Origin: Phaeodactylum tricornutum CCAP 1055/1
Taxonomy: Eukaryota > Bacillariophyta > Bacillariophyceae > Surirellales > Neidiaceae
Direction of reading: 5' to 3'
Assembly: GCF_000150955.2 (NCBI RefSeq)
Contig: NC_011670.1
Location: 124,001-188,000 of the forward strand
DNA: 64,000 nucleotides
Shown here: positions 18,484-30,264 of the stretch, one piece after another
Layout: every line of letters begins with the position of its first letter
How positions within the stretch are numbered: position 1 is the first letter of the stretch
Made by a program: the position numbers and the translations under genes
Notes under the pieces: generated by a model
Databases searched by the model: none
What the model was told of the DNA's origin: nothing
Seen by the model: only the letters and a program-made list of their open reading frames with translations

Positions 18484-21400
18484 ATGGCGTTCACCTTTGG
18501 AACGACACCGTCGTCGTCCAATAACTCTACTCCAATTACCGGGCAAGGTACTGGATTTTCTTTTGGAGGAGGTGACGGGGGACAAAGCGCTCCGGCATCA
18601 ACGAATACGCCAGTAGGCGCTCCTTTCACGAATACAGTCTCCGGGGGTGGAGTTGGATTTTCTCTTGGTTCTGCTGCAACGGCGACTCCCGCTTTCACGG
18701 GTGCTTCTTCTTCGAATGAAGCGTCAGCGCCAAGTACGACGACTGGATTCTCGTTTGGCGCAAGCGGGACGGCATCTAGCATCGGGGCCCCATCCAGTTC
18801 CGGTACGCCCGCAACGAGTGGTAACCATGCATTCGGTTTGGGACCCCAGAGTGGGGCCAGTAACACTGTCCCTGCCTTCCAAAGTGGTTCCGCGCCAACG
18901 CCTTCATTGACTTCGAAATCGACATCTACAGCTTCGGAAGGACTCAGGGTGCCCAAATACGAACACATATTTCCGTGGCAAGCAATGTCGGAAAAGCTTG
19001 AGGAGTTGGTGTCCACAGCGTTAGAGGACACGGAAGACGGTGTGTTGGCGGGACAAGCTCTCGCACTATTGATGGCGGACGGGAAAACTCAATCGCATCT
19101 GACTGATGTATCGCCTATTGTGTACTGCAACAGTCCCAACACCGCTATTCGTCAACAGCTCCAGCAACGTCCGTTGGTATACTTGGAAAGCAATCAACAA
19201 GAAGCCTCTTTAACCGAGTCGATGTATCACGATATTGTCAAGCTCTCCGATGACTTGAAACTGGACGAAACTCATGTATTGAGCTTGTACGCACACATGA
19301 GCGTCGATCACGTTCGGGCCGAACTAGAGTCTCGGTTCGGTGTACCGGACGAGGCGTTGATGCGAAATATTCCTTTGGCCGTCGAAACCTTGTACTGGCA
19401 TGAACAAGCCTTACCGTTGATAACGCTACGATCTCTACTTCAACATCGTTTGCGGGCCGAACCTGGACATGTGGTCCTCCAGGTGACGGATGACCTGCTA
19501 CAGGATAAGCTGTGGCAATCCTTGTTGGAATGGGTACGCGTTGCCACACGGCGTATAACCGAATGGAATGCCGAACTAAGCCGTCTCGAGCCACCAGCTA
19601 CGCACGGCACGTCTCCACAGTCAGCACACGCCCAAACATTATCCCGACACGCACGATTTCACGTGGAACAGCGACAATTAGCGGCCGAATGCCTTTATTT
19701 TTGGGCTTACTTCACTCAACTCGAAGCGACCGAAGTAGCTGCCCTCATTGATCTCGCGAAGGAACTCTCCAATGAGTTGCCGGTACTGGATCCCTACATA
19801 GATGTACCATCACCCGTGATTGCGTCTGATCCCACTGCTGTATCGAGCCCCTGGCGTCCGTTTGGAACGACGATGCATGCGTTGGAGAAGGATCCTCTTA
19901 CATGGCAACGCGAACTGATTCAACAGACCTGTAAGACAACACACGTGGATCGACTGCAAGTCATTTCAACCTTGGTGGTAGCCATTTTGACTAGTTTGGA
20001 TAGCCGGGGCTTGAAACACAATCGCAAGACGCATTGTGCGAATGACTTTGGAACGGTAGGATCTTTATGTATTTGTTTTGTTGCAGTGTCACCTTCATTT
20101 TACAGTCTAGCTCACTTTTGCTTTCTTCGCAGGGAAACGCTCTGTTACCTCCGAACTCATCTACGATCGACTCCCTGCATCCGATTCACCAACGATTGTC
20201 TCAAAATGCCACGGACGGATGGAAGCGCAAAGATATTTTTGGACTACTGGCTTGCTCCTTCGCACTACTGTTGCAGTCGACTCCATCCGCGGTCGCATCT
20301 CCTCGAGCCGGACCTGTGTCGCCTGGCAGCAGTATCGATATCCGTAAGGCCTTTCGTGAATCGCTGAAAGCACCGGAGACTCTGGGATCTTTTACCATGG
20401 CTCGTCTTACGTTGCTACCAGGTCTCCGTTCCCCGTCCCTTCTACCGAGCCCAGCTTGCGATGCGGTAGAATTTTACCTCGCTACGTTAACCGAATTTGT
20501 TTCGTTTTATCTAGAAGTCTTGGATGACTCTGGCGATCGCCCAATCTCGAAAGCAAAGTGGCTGCAAGATGCTGAGGAGGATTTGCGGTTACGTCGTACA
20601 CACGACGACCACATTCGCCAGTTTGAAACGTGGGCTGGGGGCCACACGTCGGCTGGGTCACAAAGGACCTCAATTGCAGAAGTCGATTTGGGTTCACGGC
20701 CCGATTGCATGGACGATGTGGTTGCTTTGGCAGTATCTGTGTGCGCACTGGGACCAGAATACGCTTTGCCATTCTGGTCGACGGCCGTCGATCAAGAGAA
20801 GGATGGTGAAGAGATTCAGAAACTGGTTCCAAGCAATGCCTTGAAAGGATTAGAACGACAACAATCAGAGGACGATACGTTGCGCGCTCCATATCTTTCT
20901 ATGCTTTCAGCCTTGGCTTTGGCGAAGGATGAGTTTCAAGTCACAATGGACGGTGCTACTGCCGTTCATCGTATTTTGTCGCACGACAGAAACACCGGCG
21001 TCAAAGGACATACGTGGGTGACGTTGATCGAAAATTTGCGGTGGTATGCGCGAGAATTGGATCCGCAACAATACGGCTCCAACGTTAGCAAGTACGGCAA
21101 GAACGATAAGGACTCTTCGAATGGCACTTCGACGCAGTACTACTACTATTCTGAAAATTTGGACGGGTCAGAACGGCAAGATTCCGAAGATACGAACAAC
21201 GACCCTACTTCGACGCGTCCAAAGGAGCTAGGCGAGGATAACACAAACTTGTTGCTATCGATTCTCGCAACAATCTCTAATGTCGGTGAACGATGCCCTG
21301 AGGCACGAGAGACTGTTCTGTCCGTCAACATTCCGGTTTACAGTTCCGACGGCAACGAAACAGTAGGACAGGATTCAGCCCTGATGATTCTTTTCACGCT

Positions 21401-24400
21401 AGCAACCATGCCCGTCGCACCGGGCATTCGAGGTGCCATTTTCTCGACCATTGCAAGTCTGCTTAATGATGATGCTTGCCACGAAGGACAAGCCAGACGA
21501 ATCCAGGACTTTGCGCTTCAGGGATGGGAGACTCTCGACGCGTGCCAGATTCTTCCAATCTATCTCTTGGAACAGTACCCCACCTTCCGTGATGCCGAAT
21601 CGAAGAGCTTTCCCGGCTTGGCGTTTCCACCATCTTCGACAGGATATGTTGACGACAAACCTGGGAAGTCTTGGATACCTGCCAACTCGATGTACGCAAT
21701 TATTTACGAGTTAGAGTTCGTAGAATCAGTAATGGGCTTCTATCCGTCTTCTGAGGGATTACTGAAGCTACTCAATGCGCTCTTCCAAGTCGGGGGATGT
21801 CCAAAAGGCTTAGGAAAAGCACGACGAGTACGACCAGGGTGTTCGCCATATATCGAGTTTGCCTGTCACTTTATCTTGCCCCGAGCGACTGGTAGGTTCG
21901 GGGGTTTGGGTAAGCTACCTTTCCGATCTTTGGAAGACGAAAGCCGTCTTGTGGCTCTTGCACTGGAATTAGTCAAGACCGTTTTGACGCATTACATTTG
22001 TCCGGTCAATATATATGGTGATGCTGTTGATGCAGCGGACAAGAGCCAATACATGTCCGCTGCCCAGTCAGCCGCCAAGCAAGCGCTGCTGCACTCTAGA
22101 CTCGTGAAAAGTCTGGTTCAGGTGCCGCTAGTCGGCGATGCCAAGCACTTTGCAGAAGACTTTCCGTCCCAGGTTCCTGACCAGGTAAAGACAGCGGGAG
22201 TTTCGGTTACCTCCAAAAACAAGCCCATGCCGATCAGGAGTCATGACTCCATCTCGGCTTCTGTTCCTCGAACGCAAAGCCCTGGCTTTCTTCTTTTGGT
22301 TGAAACCCTCTCATCGAACCAGGGCGATCTTTTCAATTCTCTTGTTGCTGTTGTTTCGCAATCTCAGACAATGAACGCGTTCGGAAAGAATAGCGATTGC
22401 AATTCGAAGACGTACGCGCTTTTTGGAGCAAAGCGCACCATATTAACCGGCAAATCTAAAGAGCAAGTGTCTTCTTTTGCAAACAAATCTAATTTGAAAC
22501 AACTGGAGCCGAACGGAGTTGATTTAAGCTACGACCAGGCCGTATATTGGCGGGAACGCTCTGTCATCTTGGCGTTGGAATGCATGTGTGCAGTGGTGGC
22601 GCGCGAGGGCTGTATGTACCAGGCGACATCTACTTTATCAAGCACATCAATAATTGTGCCTGTCATTCACTTCCGGAGAAAGGCAGCTGGTTCGTCTCGT
22701 CTCAAATTTTCCGATTACGAGCTAACCACATTTGCTGACTTGCTGGTCTCCGCCGAAACCGATACAGGGGTTGTTTCTTCGATTGTTAGCCTGGTTGGGT
22801 ACATCTCATCAAACGAGTCCCGCGATCTACGCATCAGCACTGCAGCGGTTTCGCTGGTGCTATATGTCGATCGCTCCATTCGAAATGGTTTTGGTTCGAT
22901 TATAGGAAGCAGCCCTTCCAAGCAACGGGCCCTATCTCGGGCTTTTGCACACCGAGTCTTGCTCTCCTCGCAGACGGATCAAGCTCAAGATATGGAGCTG
23001 CTTCGCATTGTCTGTGAACGCATTTTATTAGACCTACGTCGACCTTCTCAAGAGCGTTCCCCTTTTGCCGGGATTCTTTTGGGTTTGTCGAATGAAGACT
23101 TGGCTCCAGATGAGAAATCGCCAAACGATTGCTTCGGGGCCTTCACTCAAATTTTAAAGAAAAAAGCCTTCGTGACAAGCAGCAAGTCAGGAGAACTTGC
23201 GGCTAGCATATTCGAGATTTTCTTTCACTTGTGTAACTACGCCGAAGCGAATAGTGGCGACGCCAAAATGATGTTGAAGTCATCTTCAAAGCTGAGAAAG
23301 GCAGATTTCTGGCTTGCTCATCTTTCACTGATACTTTCCAATGTATCGTCTATAGGGACTTCCTCTTCCCGGCTAAACACTTCCGTTTTTCATTCAATTG
23401 CATGGATTTTGAAAGGTATTGCAAACGAACTGCGTCTCCTAACAGATTTTTCCGGTGTTTCTACTGTACAAGACTCATTTCTGGGTCCACAGCCAAGCAA
23501 ATACAGGCGTATTGTGTCGGTGTTGTGCAATGAAAACTCCAGTCTGCTCCTTCGACTTCTGGATGTCATGCCGATTCGGCGACTGTACCAAAACACAGTT
23601 ATCGTTGCACCTACAGAGGAATCAGTAAGATTCGTAAAGAAAGGGCTATATGGAGCTCCTTCGGTTGTAAATGGGTACGACGTTGTTGACACTGAACGAC
23701 TATTGGTGTCCATGAAACAGACTAAAGAATCCATCGAAGAGGGATTGCGAAATTGGTGTGATCACTGGAACTTGTCAGTTGCAAGAGACTGTGCCTCCGC
23801 CCATTGTTCGGATGCGCTTAGAATTGTGCTGGGAACAATCAACATAGCTGACACCACCCTGGGAATTAGGACGACTGACGACAATGTGAGGTCTGTGAAG
23901 CTACTTTTGAATTTGCTCGAGCTAGTATCATCGAGTGGCCCCTCTTCTTCTGCTCCTCGTGACATGGATATGGATGTGTATACAACAGCAACGCGCAATC
24001 TTGCTCTTGCCATTTTATCCACGACCGAGCTCGTGTTCAAGTCCGCGTCTAAAGCCGTTTCGGATACCCCTGGCTGCGCTACTCTCCTTGCCCGTGCAAT
24101 CTGTCAATCAGGCTTCCACCTGGGAGAGGGACCTGACGCATGTCGGAGAAACGAACGAACAGCAATTTTGGCAAATGCTCTTGCTTGCATTCTCCGTCGT
24201 TTTTCCGAAGAGGATACGTCGAAATGTAGGATCGAAGACTTTAGGAACGCTGCACTTGTTCTGTCTCGCCTATCTACCTTTTTGCGTGCAGGAGAGATAC
24301 CGCCAACTCAAGCGGTGCTTGCTCGATGGTGCCTATCGGCTATCTTGGGGCTCTTCGCACGCCAAGACACATCAAGGGAGCTTTCTTTTGTGCAATCTGT

Positions 24401-25784
24401 CCTGACCGACCCCATTCGTCCTGGTGCAATGCATTCGACTGCCACAATCATGATCAAGGCTATTTCATCCCGTGACGTCGATATGGCGCTGTTGCTACAA
24501 AAAATTGCCCTTCTTCCATTTGGAGGTGAGACACTACTTGAATCAGGAGTCCTAGAAGCCATGTATGATGTCGCAAAATATTATTTCTTCGAAGAAGCTA
24601 AGTTTTTGAAAGATGAAAACGCGAGTACTATGATGTATCAGCGCACCGAAGTTGGCGTCCCATCGTTTTTGATTGGTCATCTCGAATTGATGATCTCTTT
24701 GTTGTTGTCTGGCATTGAGGAAACTCGGAAACTCCAGATTGCTGTTGAGGTATTGCAAATTATACAGTTGTACCAGCCAACCGTGAATAGACTCCTATCG
24801 GGCTTTCCGGTAGATGGCGAAGTTCTCGAAACCTTTTATCGCACCTACTGTCAAGCAAAGCTTCTTATTGACCAAGGAGACAAAGGTTTTAGAAAATCCA
24901 CTAGCTTCTCTAATTGTCCACAGATGGATGAGTACACCGAGTACGAAAATGGTCTTGTGCATTTAACAATGCATTTGGTGGAGTACCCCCTACCGAGATC
25001 CATGTTGACATCGCTTCCTGCTCATCTAGAGAAACATCCCAGTCAAGCGGCTTTGCAGATCGTGGAAAACTCTCTTCAAACGGTGAAATCTTGGTGGAGT
25101 AGTCTTGACATTGAAGTGCATGTTTCGAGTTCTGAGTGGCTGAGTGATTCCGCAGGGCTTGCCTTGAGTGACATGATTTGTGAGCTTGCCTCCAGGGGAG
25201 GTGATATGGCCCGTGTTGGATTGAGCTTGATCCGGCGGTCTGAATCTAACAGCATTGCTGACGTGCAAAGCCTATGTAGAGGTTTGACTCGTTGCTCGTA
25301 CGGTGTTCGAGTACGTATTTCAGCCGCTTTCCAATCTGAATTTTTTGGCACTTTTCTTCTGCTCATATTCCTTTTCCACAGCTTGTAGAAAGCGTCATCG
25401 CGCAACCACATACATTTGCACCGCAGACCAACAATAAAACGACCCTCTTCGAAATTTTTGTCAAAATATTGGTTGATCTCTTGTTGATCACCATCAAAAG
25501 TGCTCGTCGTATCAAAGAGCAAACCCACGGAGGCTTTGGAAAAGACTTCGACTTTTTCTGCATGATAGTCGGGAAAACATTGGACCATACGAGACTAGAT
25601 ACGATTGTGAGTTGCAGTTTCGTGTCCAATCATCTATCATCTTCATTTTTGTTTTCTAAACCACACACTTGTCTCGTTTTCCTCCCAACAGATGCTGGGA
25701 GAGAGCCCTGTTTCAGGCGACGAGAATCGGCCCACCAAAATTATTTTTCTTGCTAGAGCGCTGAGAAAAGAGATCACAAGTTGA
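18484..25784 (+). CDS. NUP205: Nup205/Nup192-type inner-ring nucleoporin with FG-rich N-terminus
   Basis: Four exons: 18484-20055, 20133-25310, 25382-25606 and 25692-25784. All junctions fall between codons with GT-AG ends (GTAGGA, GTACGT, GTGAGT donors), giving 2,354 residues. Nup205/Nup192 is a superhelical scaffold of the nuclear pore inner ring. Supporting segments are VEFYLATLTEFVSFYLEVL and the stretch FVESVMGFYPSSEGLLKLLN ... GCSPYIEFACHFILP ... LVALALELVKTVLTHY. The latter matches the conserved block in which Nup205 has YPLTRAF, PGFDPYL and VVLEVFYKLL. The helical, low-motif remainder fits a solenoid. Residues 1-150 are Gly/Ser/Thr/Ala-rich with FTFG, FSFG and FSLG repeats, unlike the animal and yeast proteins. 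Nup188 is the main alternative. Confidence 0.75.
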
Positions 25785-25889
25785 CAAATGCGGTAGTACC
25801 TGTCGACTGCACGGATGAAGCTGACGACTCGCTTTTTGTAGACTTGCCATACCCCTCCTTCAAATATAGCTCAAATCCTTTTCCTTTCA

Positions 25890-27581
25890 CTATTTTACTT
25901 GCGTCTTTATCTTGCGATAGGCATCCGTAATTATTTTGGATCGTTCCGTGGCCCGTTCCCTGAGCGCCTCAGACGCGCCTGGACCGATGGTATCGGGATG
26001 CCATTTTAGCATTTCTCGGCGAAAGGCAGTTGAAAGTTCCTTCTTGGACGATCCGCGAGAAACACCGAGAACAGAATACGGATCCTGCGGATCAAAATCC
26101 CACTGATATTCAGGTTTCGTTTTTTGGCGAACGCGCTGTCCTTGCTGGCGTTGACGCTGCTGACCCTCGGAATGGTGTTGCTGTTGTTGTTCCCACTGTT
26201 GTCGGGCCCATTTCTCCCATTCCTTGTACCAATCGTATTCGCCCCGTTCGTGGTCGTATTCTCCACTCAAGTGTTTCAGTATTCTACCGCGATTGGATTG
26301 GAAGTACCGCACAGCGTTGCCGCTATCCACAAAGTCGTCAGTATTATCCTGGTTGACCCAATCGTCTGCGACAGCTTCGCGTTCGCGCTGTCGTTCCCAG
26401 GCGGCTGTCGACCAACGCTGATTCAACCAAGGCTGCAGAATTTTTCGGAAGCCGACAAATACTCCAGCAACTGCACCAATAAGAGGCACGCGTACCAATA
26501 CGCGCGTCAAGATGCTACCGAGCAACTGCAGTGCCGACACGATCAGAATACCGAGCCGCTGGCCACCCAATACCCGGGCACTGGTCTGGGCAACACCCGC
26601 GGCTTGCGACAAAAAACTGTGAGCCGTACCTGGCGAGGGAGGGCCCACGCCACCAAGTCCACCCCATACACGATGGGAAATGCCCGAAACTCCGGCACCT
26701 GTGTCACACCCAGAAACAAACGCCTGGTACGTGACCCCAAACACACTATATTCGATCGTGTATGTTGGCATATACACCCGTCGGGATTTCAATACTTCCG
26801 ACTGAACCGATACATGCTCCTTCTCAGCATCCGCAAGTGCTTGCATCTGTTCTCGGACAACCGTCAAGGCCCGACCACGTGTGGCATTCCAGGGATCCGG
26901 GAATATTGTCAGGCGGGCTCCATTCGATAGCTCCATATCGCGCAACATCCATTGCTGAAAGGGGACTGTCTGCGATCCCAAAAAGACAAGAGATGTATTG
27001 TGAATGGGATTGACGAGAGAACGGCGGTAAGTGTGACCAGCGTAGGCAGCTAGCCCAGGGATATGAATGACTGGCTGAGATCCGTAAATGGCAAAGGCCG
27101 ATGGCTTCCAATCGAACCGTCGTGTAGTCTTGACGTCGTTCTTTTCGACAAGGACAAAGCGCGCATTGATGTCAAAACTCCAGACGGGACAGTATGCGGC
27201 CCCGATGCGTATTGATTGAGACGATATTAAATAGCTGAGACCTTGATCATCTTTTGCCCATCGATGGAATGACTCAAGGGCTTGCTCTGGAGAAATTGAA
27301 AACGGCAAGGCGTCGAGCTGAAAGCCCGAATCCCGTTTGGTGTTGCTTCGTCGCCCTCCTCGAGATGAGAACCATCGAATTGCTTGCATTTGGATAGATC
27401 GTTGCGAATTCATGATGGTGGTTCTGTGCGCATGCAAACTTACGGAAGAGATGGAGGTACACAAGCGTCTCTGCTCAAAAACGACTCTGATGGGAAGGCG
27501 AGGCTCGGCAACTGTCCGATTCACGACGCGTCGTACTTGGCGACCAAACATGACAAATCCTTTACGGTGAAAATTCAACAA
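25890..27581 (-). CDS. Mitochondrial-type J-domain protein (C-terminal J domain)
   Basis: 563 residues, intronless. J-proteins stimulate Hsp70 ATPase. The J domain lies at the extreme C-terminus (about 495-560): DPYSVLGVSRGSSKKELSTA ... WHPDTIGPG ... IITDAYRKIKTQVK, with the essential HPD present. The first 75 residues are rich in Arg and Ser with almost no acids (RRVVNRTVAEPRLPIRVVF), typical of a mitochondrial presequence. An alternative start is MFGRQ ten residues later. The central 350 residues have beta-rich segments and one hydrophobic stretch (RLGILIVSALQLLGSILTRVLVRVPLIGAVAGVF, about 350-383), so membrane attachment is possible. A Gln-rich spacer (QQWEQQQQHHSEGQQRQRQQ) precedes the J domain. 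Class C J-protein; specific client unknown. Confidence 0.78.
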   Translation of the reverse strand: MLNFHRKGFVMFGRQVRRVVNRTVAEPRLPIRVVFEQRRLCTSISSVSLHAHRTTIMNSQRSIQMQAIRWFSSRGGRRSNTKRDSGFQLDALPFSISPEQALESFHRWAKDDQGLSYLISSQSIRIGAAYCPVWSFDINARFVLVEKNDVKTTRRFDWKPSAFAIYGSQPVIHIPGLAAYAGHTYRRSLVNPIHNTSLVFLGSQTVPFQQWMLRDMELSNGARLTIFPDPWNATRGRALTVVREQMQALADAEKEHVSVQSEVLKSRRVYMPTYTIEYSVFGVTYQAFVSGCDTGAGVSGISHRVWGGLGGVGPPSPGTAHSFLSQAAGVAQTSARVLGGQRLGILIVSALQLLGSILTRVLVRVPLIGAVAGVFVGFRKILQPWLNQRWSTAAWERQREREAVADDWVNQDNTDDFVDSGNAVRYFQSNRGRILKHLSGEYDHERGEYDWYKEWEKWARQQWEQQQQHHSEGQQRQRQQGQRVRQKTKPEYQWDFDPQDPYSVLGVSRGSSKKELSTAFRREMLKWHPDTIGPGASEALRERATERSKIITDAYRKIKTQVK

Positions 27582-28210
27582 TCATACTTTTAGGTAGGAT
27601 ACATTCGCTGCAGAATAACGACGATGAATACGAGATAGATCGCATGACTAGCACTTACTGTTAACTCAAAGTCCTTCGATATTCTACTCGCTGGATCGAC
27701 ACAACAACAAGCGCGACAGACAACGCGATAACGGATCGAACGTGAAGGTACGATGGCCCATAGTGTGAGGTCAGGTCAGTGAATAAACGCATACACAGGA
27801 CTCGTTGTGCCGAATGCCAACTAGCGGATATTTTACTAACTGTAACTGTCACTTACAGGTACGGCTATTTATTTTCAACCTACACAAATGTCTTGCGAGT
27901 TTCACTCGAGATTCATTGTCACTGCCAAAAACCGGTTTTCTTCTCAAAAATATTTTTACGTTACATAGAGTTGTTGTTATGGTTGTGAAATACGACCCCT
28001 GTGGTTGTTGGAGCTTTTCTGATAGACACTACAGCAAAGAGCACATTTGTACTGAAATGCGATTGTTATGACATGAGAGCTAACAGAGTTGTTGGGCATA
28101 GCAGCAGTCAGTCAATCTGGTGGTACAAATTCGGAAAATACTGACCATGCCCATCGAAATGATGTAACGACGATATGTTAGAAAGGTAGGTGGTAACCGG
28201 TAATTCACTG
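27582..28210. other. Intergenic stretch with clustered ACTGTNA motifs
   Basis: No gene recognised. TAACTGTAACTGTCACTTACAG at 27839-27860 holds three overlapping copies of the recurrent motif. Another copy, CTTACTGTTAAC, is at about 27656, close upstream of the J-protein start. Confidence 0.4.
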
Positions 28211-29039
28211 TTAGATTGGTGAGATTTCTCTCCCGGTGTCCCAATTTACCGTGACAACTGGAAGCGTACAAACGAAATTTTCGAGTTGCTCCCAGAAGGA
28301 CTGGCTGCCCATACCTCTGGTGCCAAGAAAATTTGATGTACCCGCGACTCTTATCTGGATTGGCACTTTCAAGTGTTTTTCAGCTCCATTTCCGTCCGTT
28401 TTCATATGTGTGTTCGCAACAGAAATTGACAAACTTAATACCACTGTCGGTCCATAGATTCTTTCCATTGATATCTTCAAAATTTTGAACTTATTCACGG
28501 TGGCTTAGATACAATGACCTGCCAGCGAAAAACAGCTCATAAGTCGATATGGATTTTCCAAATGTTTCATGTGGATAGCTTTTAAGAAAGTCTTGAGTTG
28601 ATAGCTTGTTCGAATTTGTGACCGTTATTGCGAGCACATGTTTAACGTAAAATGAAAAGTTGATCAAGCCCAGAGGCGCGCGTTTCGATGAACAAAAAAT
28701 TCCGGAGACTAATTTCTCGTTCAATTTTGAAAAATTGTAGATAGAACGCGCAGCTGAATCAGGAGACCGTGTCAACAGTCATCGTGACAAAATTTACTTT
28801 ACGTTGGCACGAAGGCTGTCAGCTTCGTTGGTATTGTTTATTATTTCGGTGACAACAAGGTTTTTTAAGTAGTACGTTGCAAGAAAAGCGCCCGTCGGTT
28901 TTGTCAGATCCATTTCCCTAAGTATAATCAAGGAAGGATCGGGCCACGAAATTTCGGCTCGGACATCAAAATTTGAAAAAGGTCTCCCTCCCTTTTTCCA
29001 ATTGTCCCACAATGGCTTACGGAAAACGGGTATATTCAA
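28211..29039 (-). pseudogene. Possible decayed gene or DNA-transposon remnant
   Basis: Three successive minus-strand frames (29039-28794, 28775-28491, 28498-28211) have protein-like composition but are separated by stops and one frame change, with no convincing splice sites. The first reads MNIPVFRKPLWDNWKKGGRP and later FLATYYLKNLVVTEIINNTN. The last part recalls the ...IVEETN... segment before the catalytic domain in piggyBac-type transposases, but the match is too short to assign. It could also be chance. Confidence 0.25.
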
Positions 29040-29148
29040 AATCTACCCCCCGCCCAAAAGTGGAAAGCTCACGGTATCCCGCTACGTCTGGTAGAATCCA
29101 GCCGATAAGACCCGAGAGCGTTTATACAATTGCCGAGTCATTCATAAC

Positions 29149-30096
29149 ATGAACTGGGAAGACTCCTTCACTCTACGATCTTCTTACTGTTCTCCCACGG
29201 ATCCCATGAGTAGCAGCAACACACTTCTCCCTACCCAAACACCAACATTTGGTAAAGCGAGTGCACCAGCAACCGAAGAGACAACATCCAGCCCAGGATT
29301 TCCGCCTGTCGTGTCTGCGAAGAAGCCGGTTTCTACAGCTCGGAGATACTCGCAGCAAATGGTCCTTTCGGGAACTATGTTTTCGGATGGATGGAGGACT
29401 CACAAACCACCTCGGCTGATTCGGACCTCTCCTTTTGAACCTTTACTTCATCCTCAACAGCTGCCACAATATAGTGACATTTCATCGCACCAGGTACAAC
29501 AATATTATGCTTGGAAGGATCGAGTGCGAGGGGAGGCACACTGTGCTGATCAGTCTTTTGCACAAAATAGAACTCGCATCTTCGCGCTCGCCACATCCGA
29601 TAAAAACCACGAAGACAAAGACGACCCTCATGTTCCGCCGATCTCCGAAATCCGAATACCAAAGCGTGAAGGCGGCTGTTCTCCCACAAGTACTTCAACT
29701 GCTGCTTCAATCTCTTCGCATAATCAATCCTCTTCCGAAGAGCACGAAGTTGACTATAAAAATCTGTATCTATGCTCCCATCGTAACACACAGCAACTAC
29801 AGCGACGACTGGAATATACGGAGGAAGAAAATCGCCAATTGAAGCGCAAGTTGATTGAATTTCAACGACAGCTCTTTTCCTTACAGCGCAACGGCTTGTC
29901 TTCTCGTGGTCGCGACACCCGTCAATCCTCCTGGACTATTCCTCCGTCTCGTCCCGAACTGCCACGTTCCGCGAAACGAACTCGACGGGAGATGGAAGGT
30001 CGAGAGCACGCCAATTCGCTGGCACCCAGTGTCTCTACGGAAGAACCGCCTTTACACGACGCGGGCTTTCCCACGACGTTTTCACATATGCGCTGA
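29149..30096 (+). CDS. Coiled-coil protein of unknown function
   Basis: 315 residues, no family recognised. The first 190 residues are Ser/Thr/Pro-rich and probably disordered. Residues about 200-250 (YKNLYLCSHRNTQQLQRRLE then YTEEENRQLKRKLIEFQRQL) form a short coiled coil of leucine-zipper type but lack a bZIP basic region in front. The C-terminus has a basic patch (RSAKRTRREMEGR) that could act as a nuclear signal. It is a soluble regulatory or scaffold protein by composition only. It converges with the RusA-like gene. Confidence 0.6.
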   Translation: MNWEDSFTLRSSYCSPTDPMSSSNTLLPTQTPTFGKASAPATEETTSSPGFPPVVSAKKPVSTARRYSQQMVLSGTMFSDGWRTHKPPRLIRTSPFEPLLHPQQLPQYSDISSHQVQQYYAWKDRVRGEAHCADQSFAQNRTRIFALATSDKNHEDKDDPHVPPISEIRIPKREGGCSPTSTSTAASISSHNQSSSEEHEVDYKNLYLCSHRNTQQLQRRLEYTEEENRQLKRKLIEFQRQLFSLQRNGLSSRGRDTRQSSWTIPPSRPELPRSAKRTRREMEGREHANSLAPSVSTEEPPLHDAGFPTTFSHMR

Positions 30097-30264
30097 TCCT
30101 AGTGAATTCCCGTACATAGTGCCAATTACCTAGTCCACTAACTTTGGTGCCTTGCTATACCCCATGTCTTTAGTTTTCTAATCGATAAAAACTCAAAGCA
30201 AAAGTTGCCAGTAACCCATATGACCGACAGAAACTGTAGACAGGAATTGACGACATTCCTTTTT

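Noticed and set aside
26124-26930. A 268-codon plus-strand frame opposite the J-domain gene.
   Set aside because: The minus strand carries an unmistakable J domain with HPD. This frame is its shadow.
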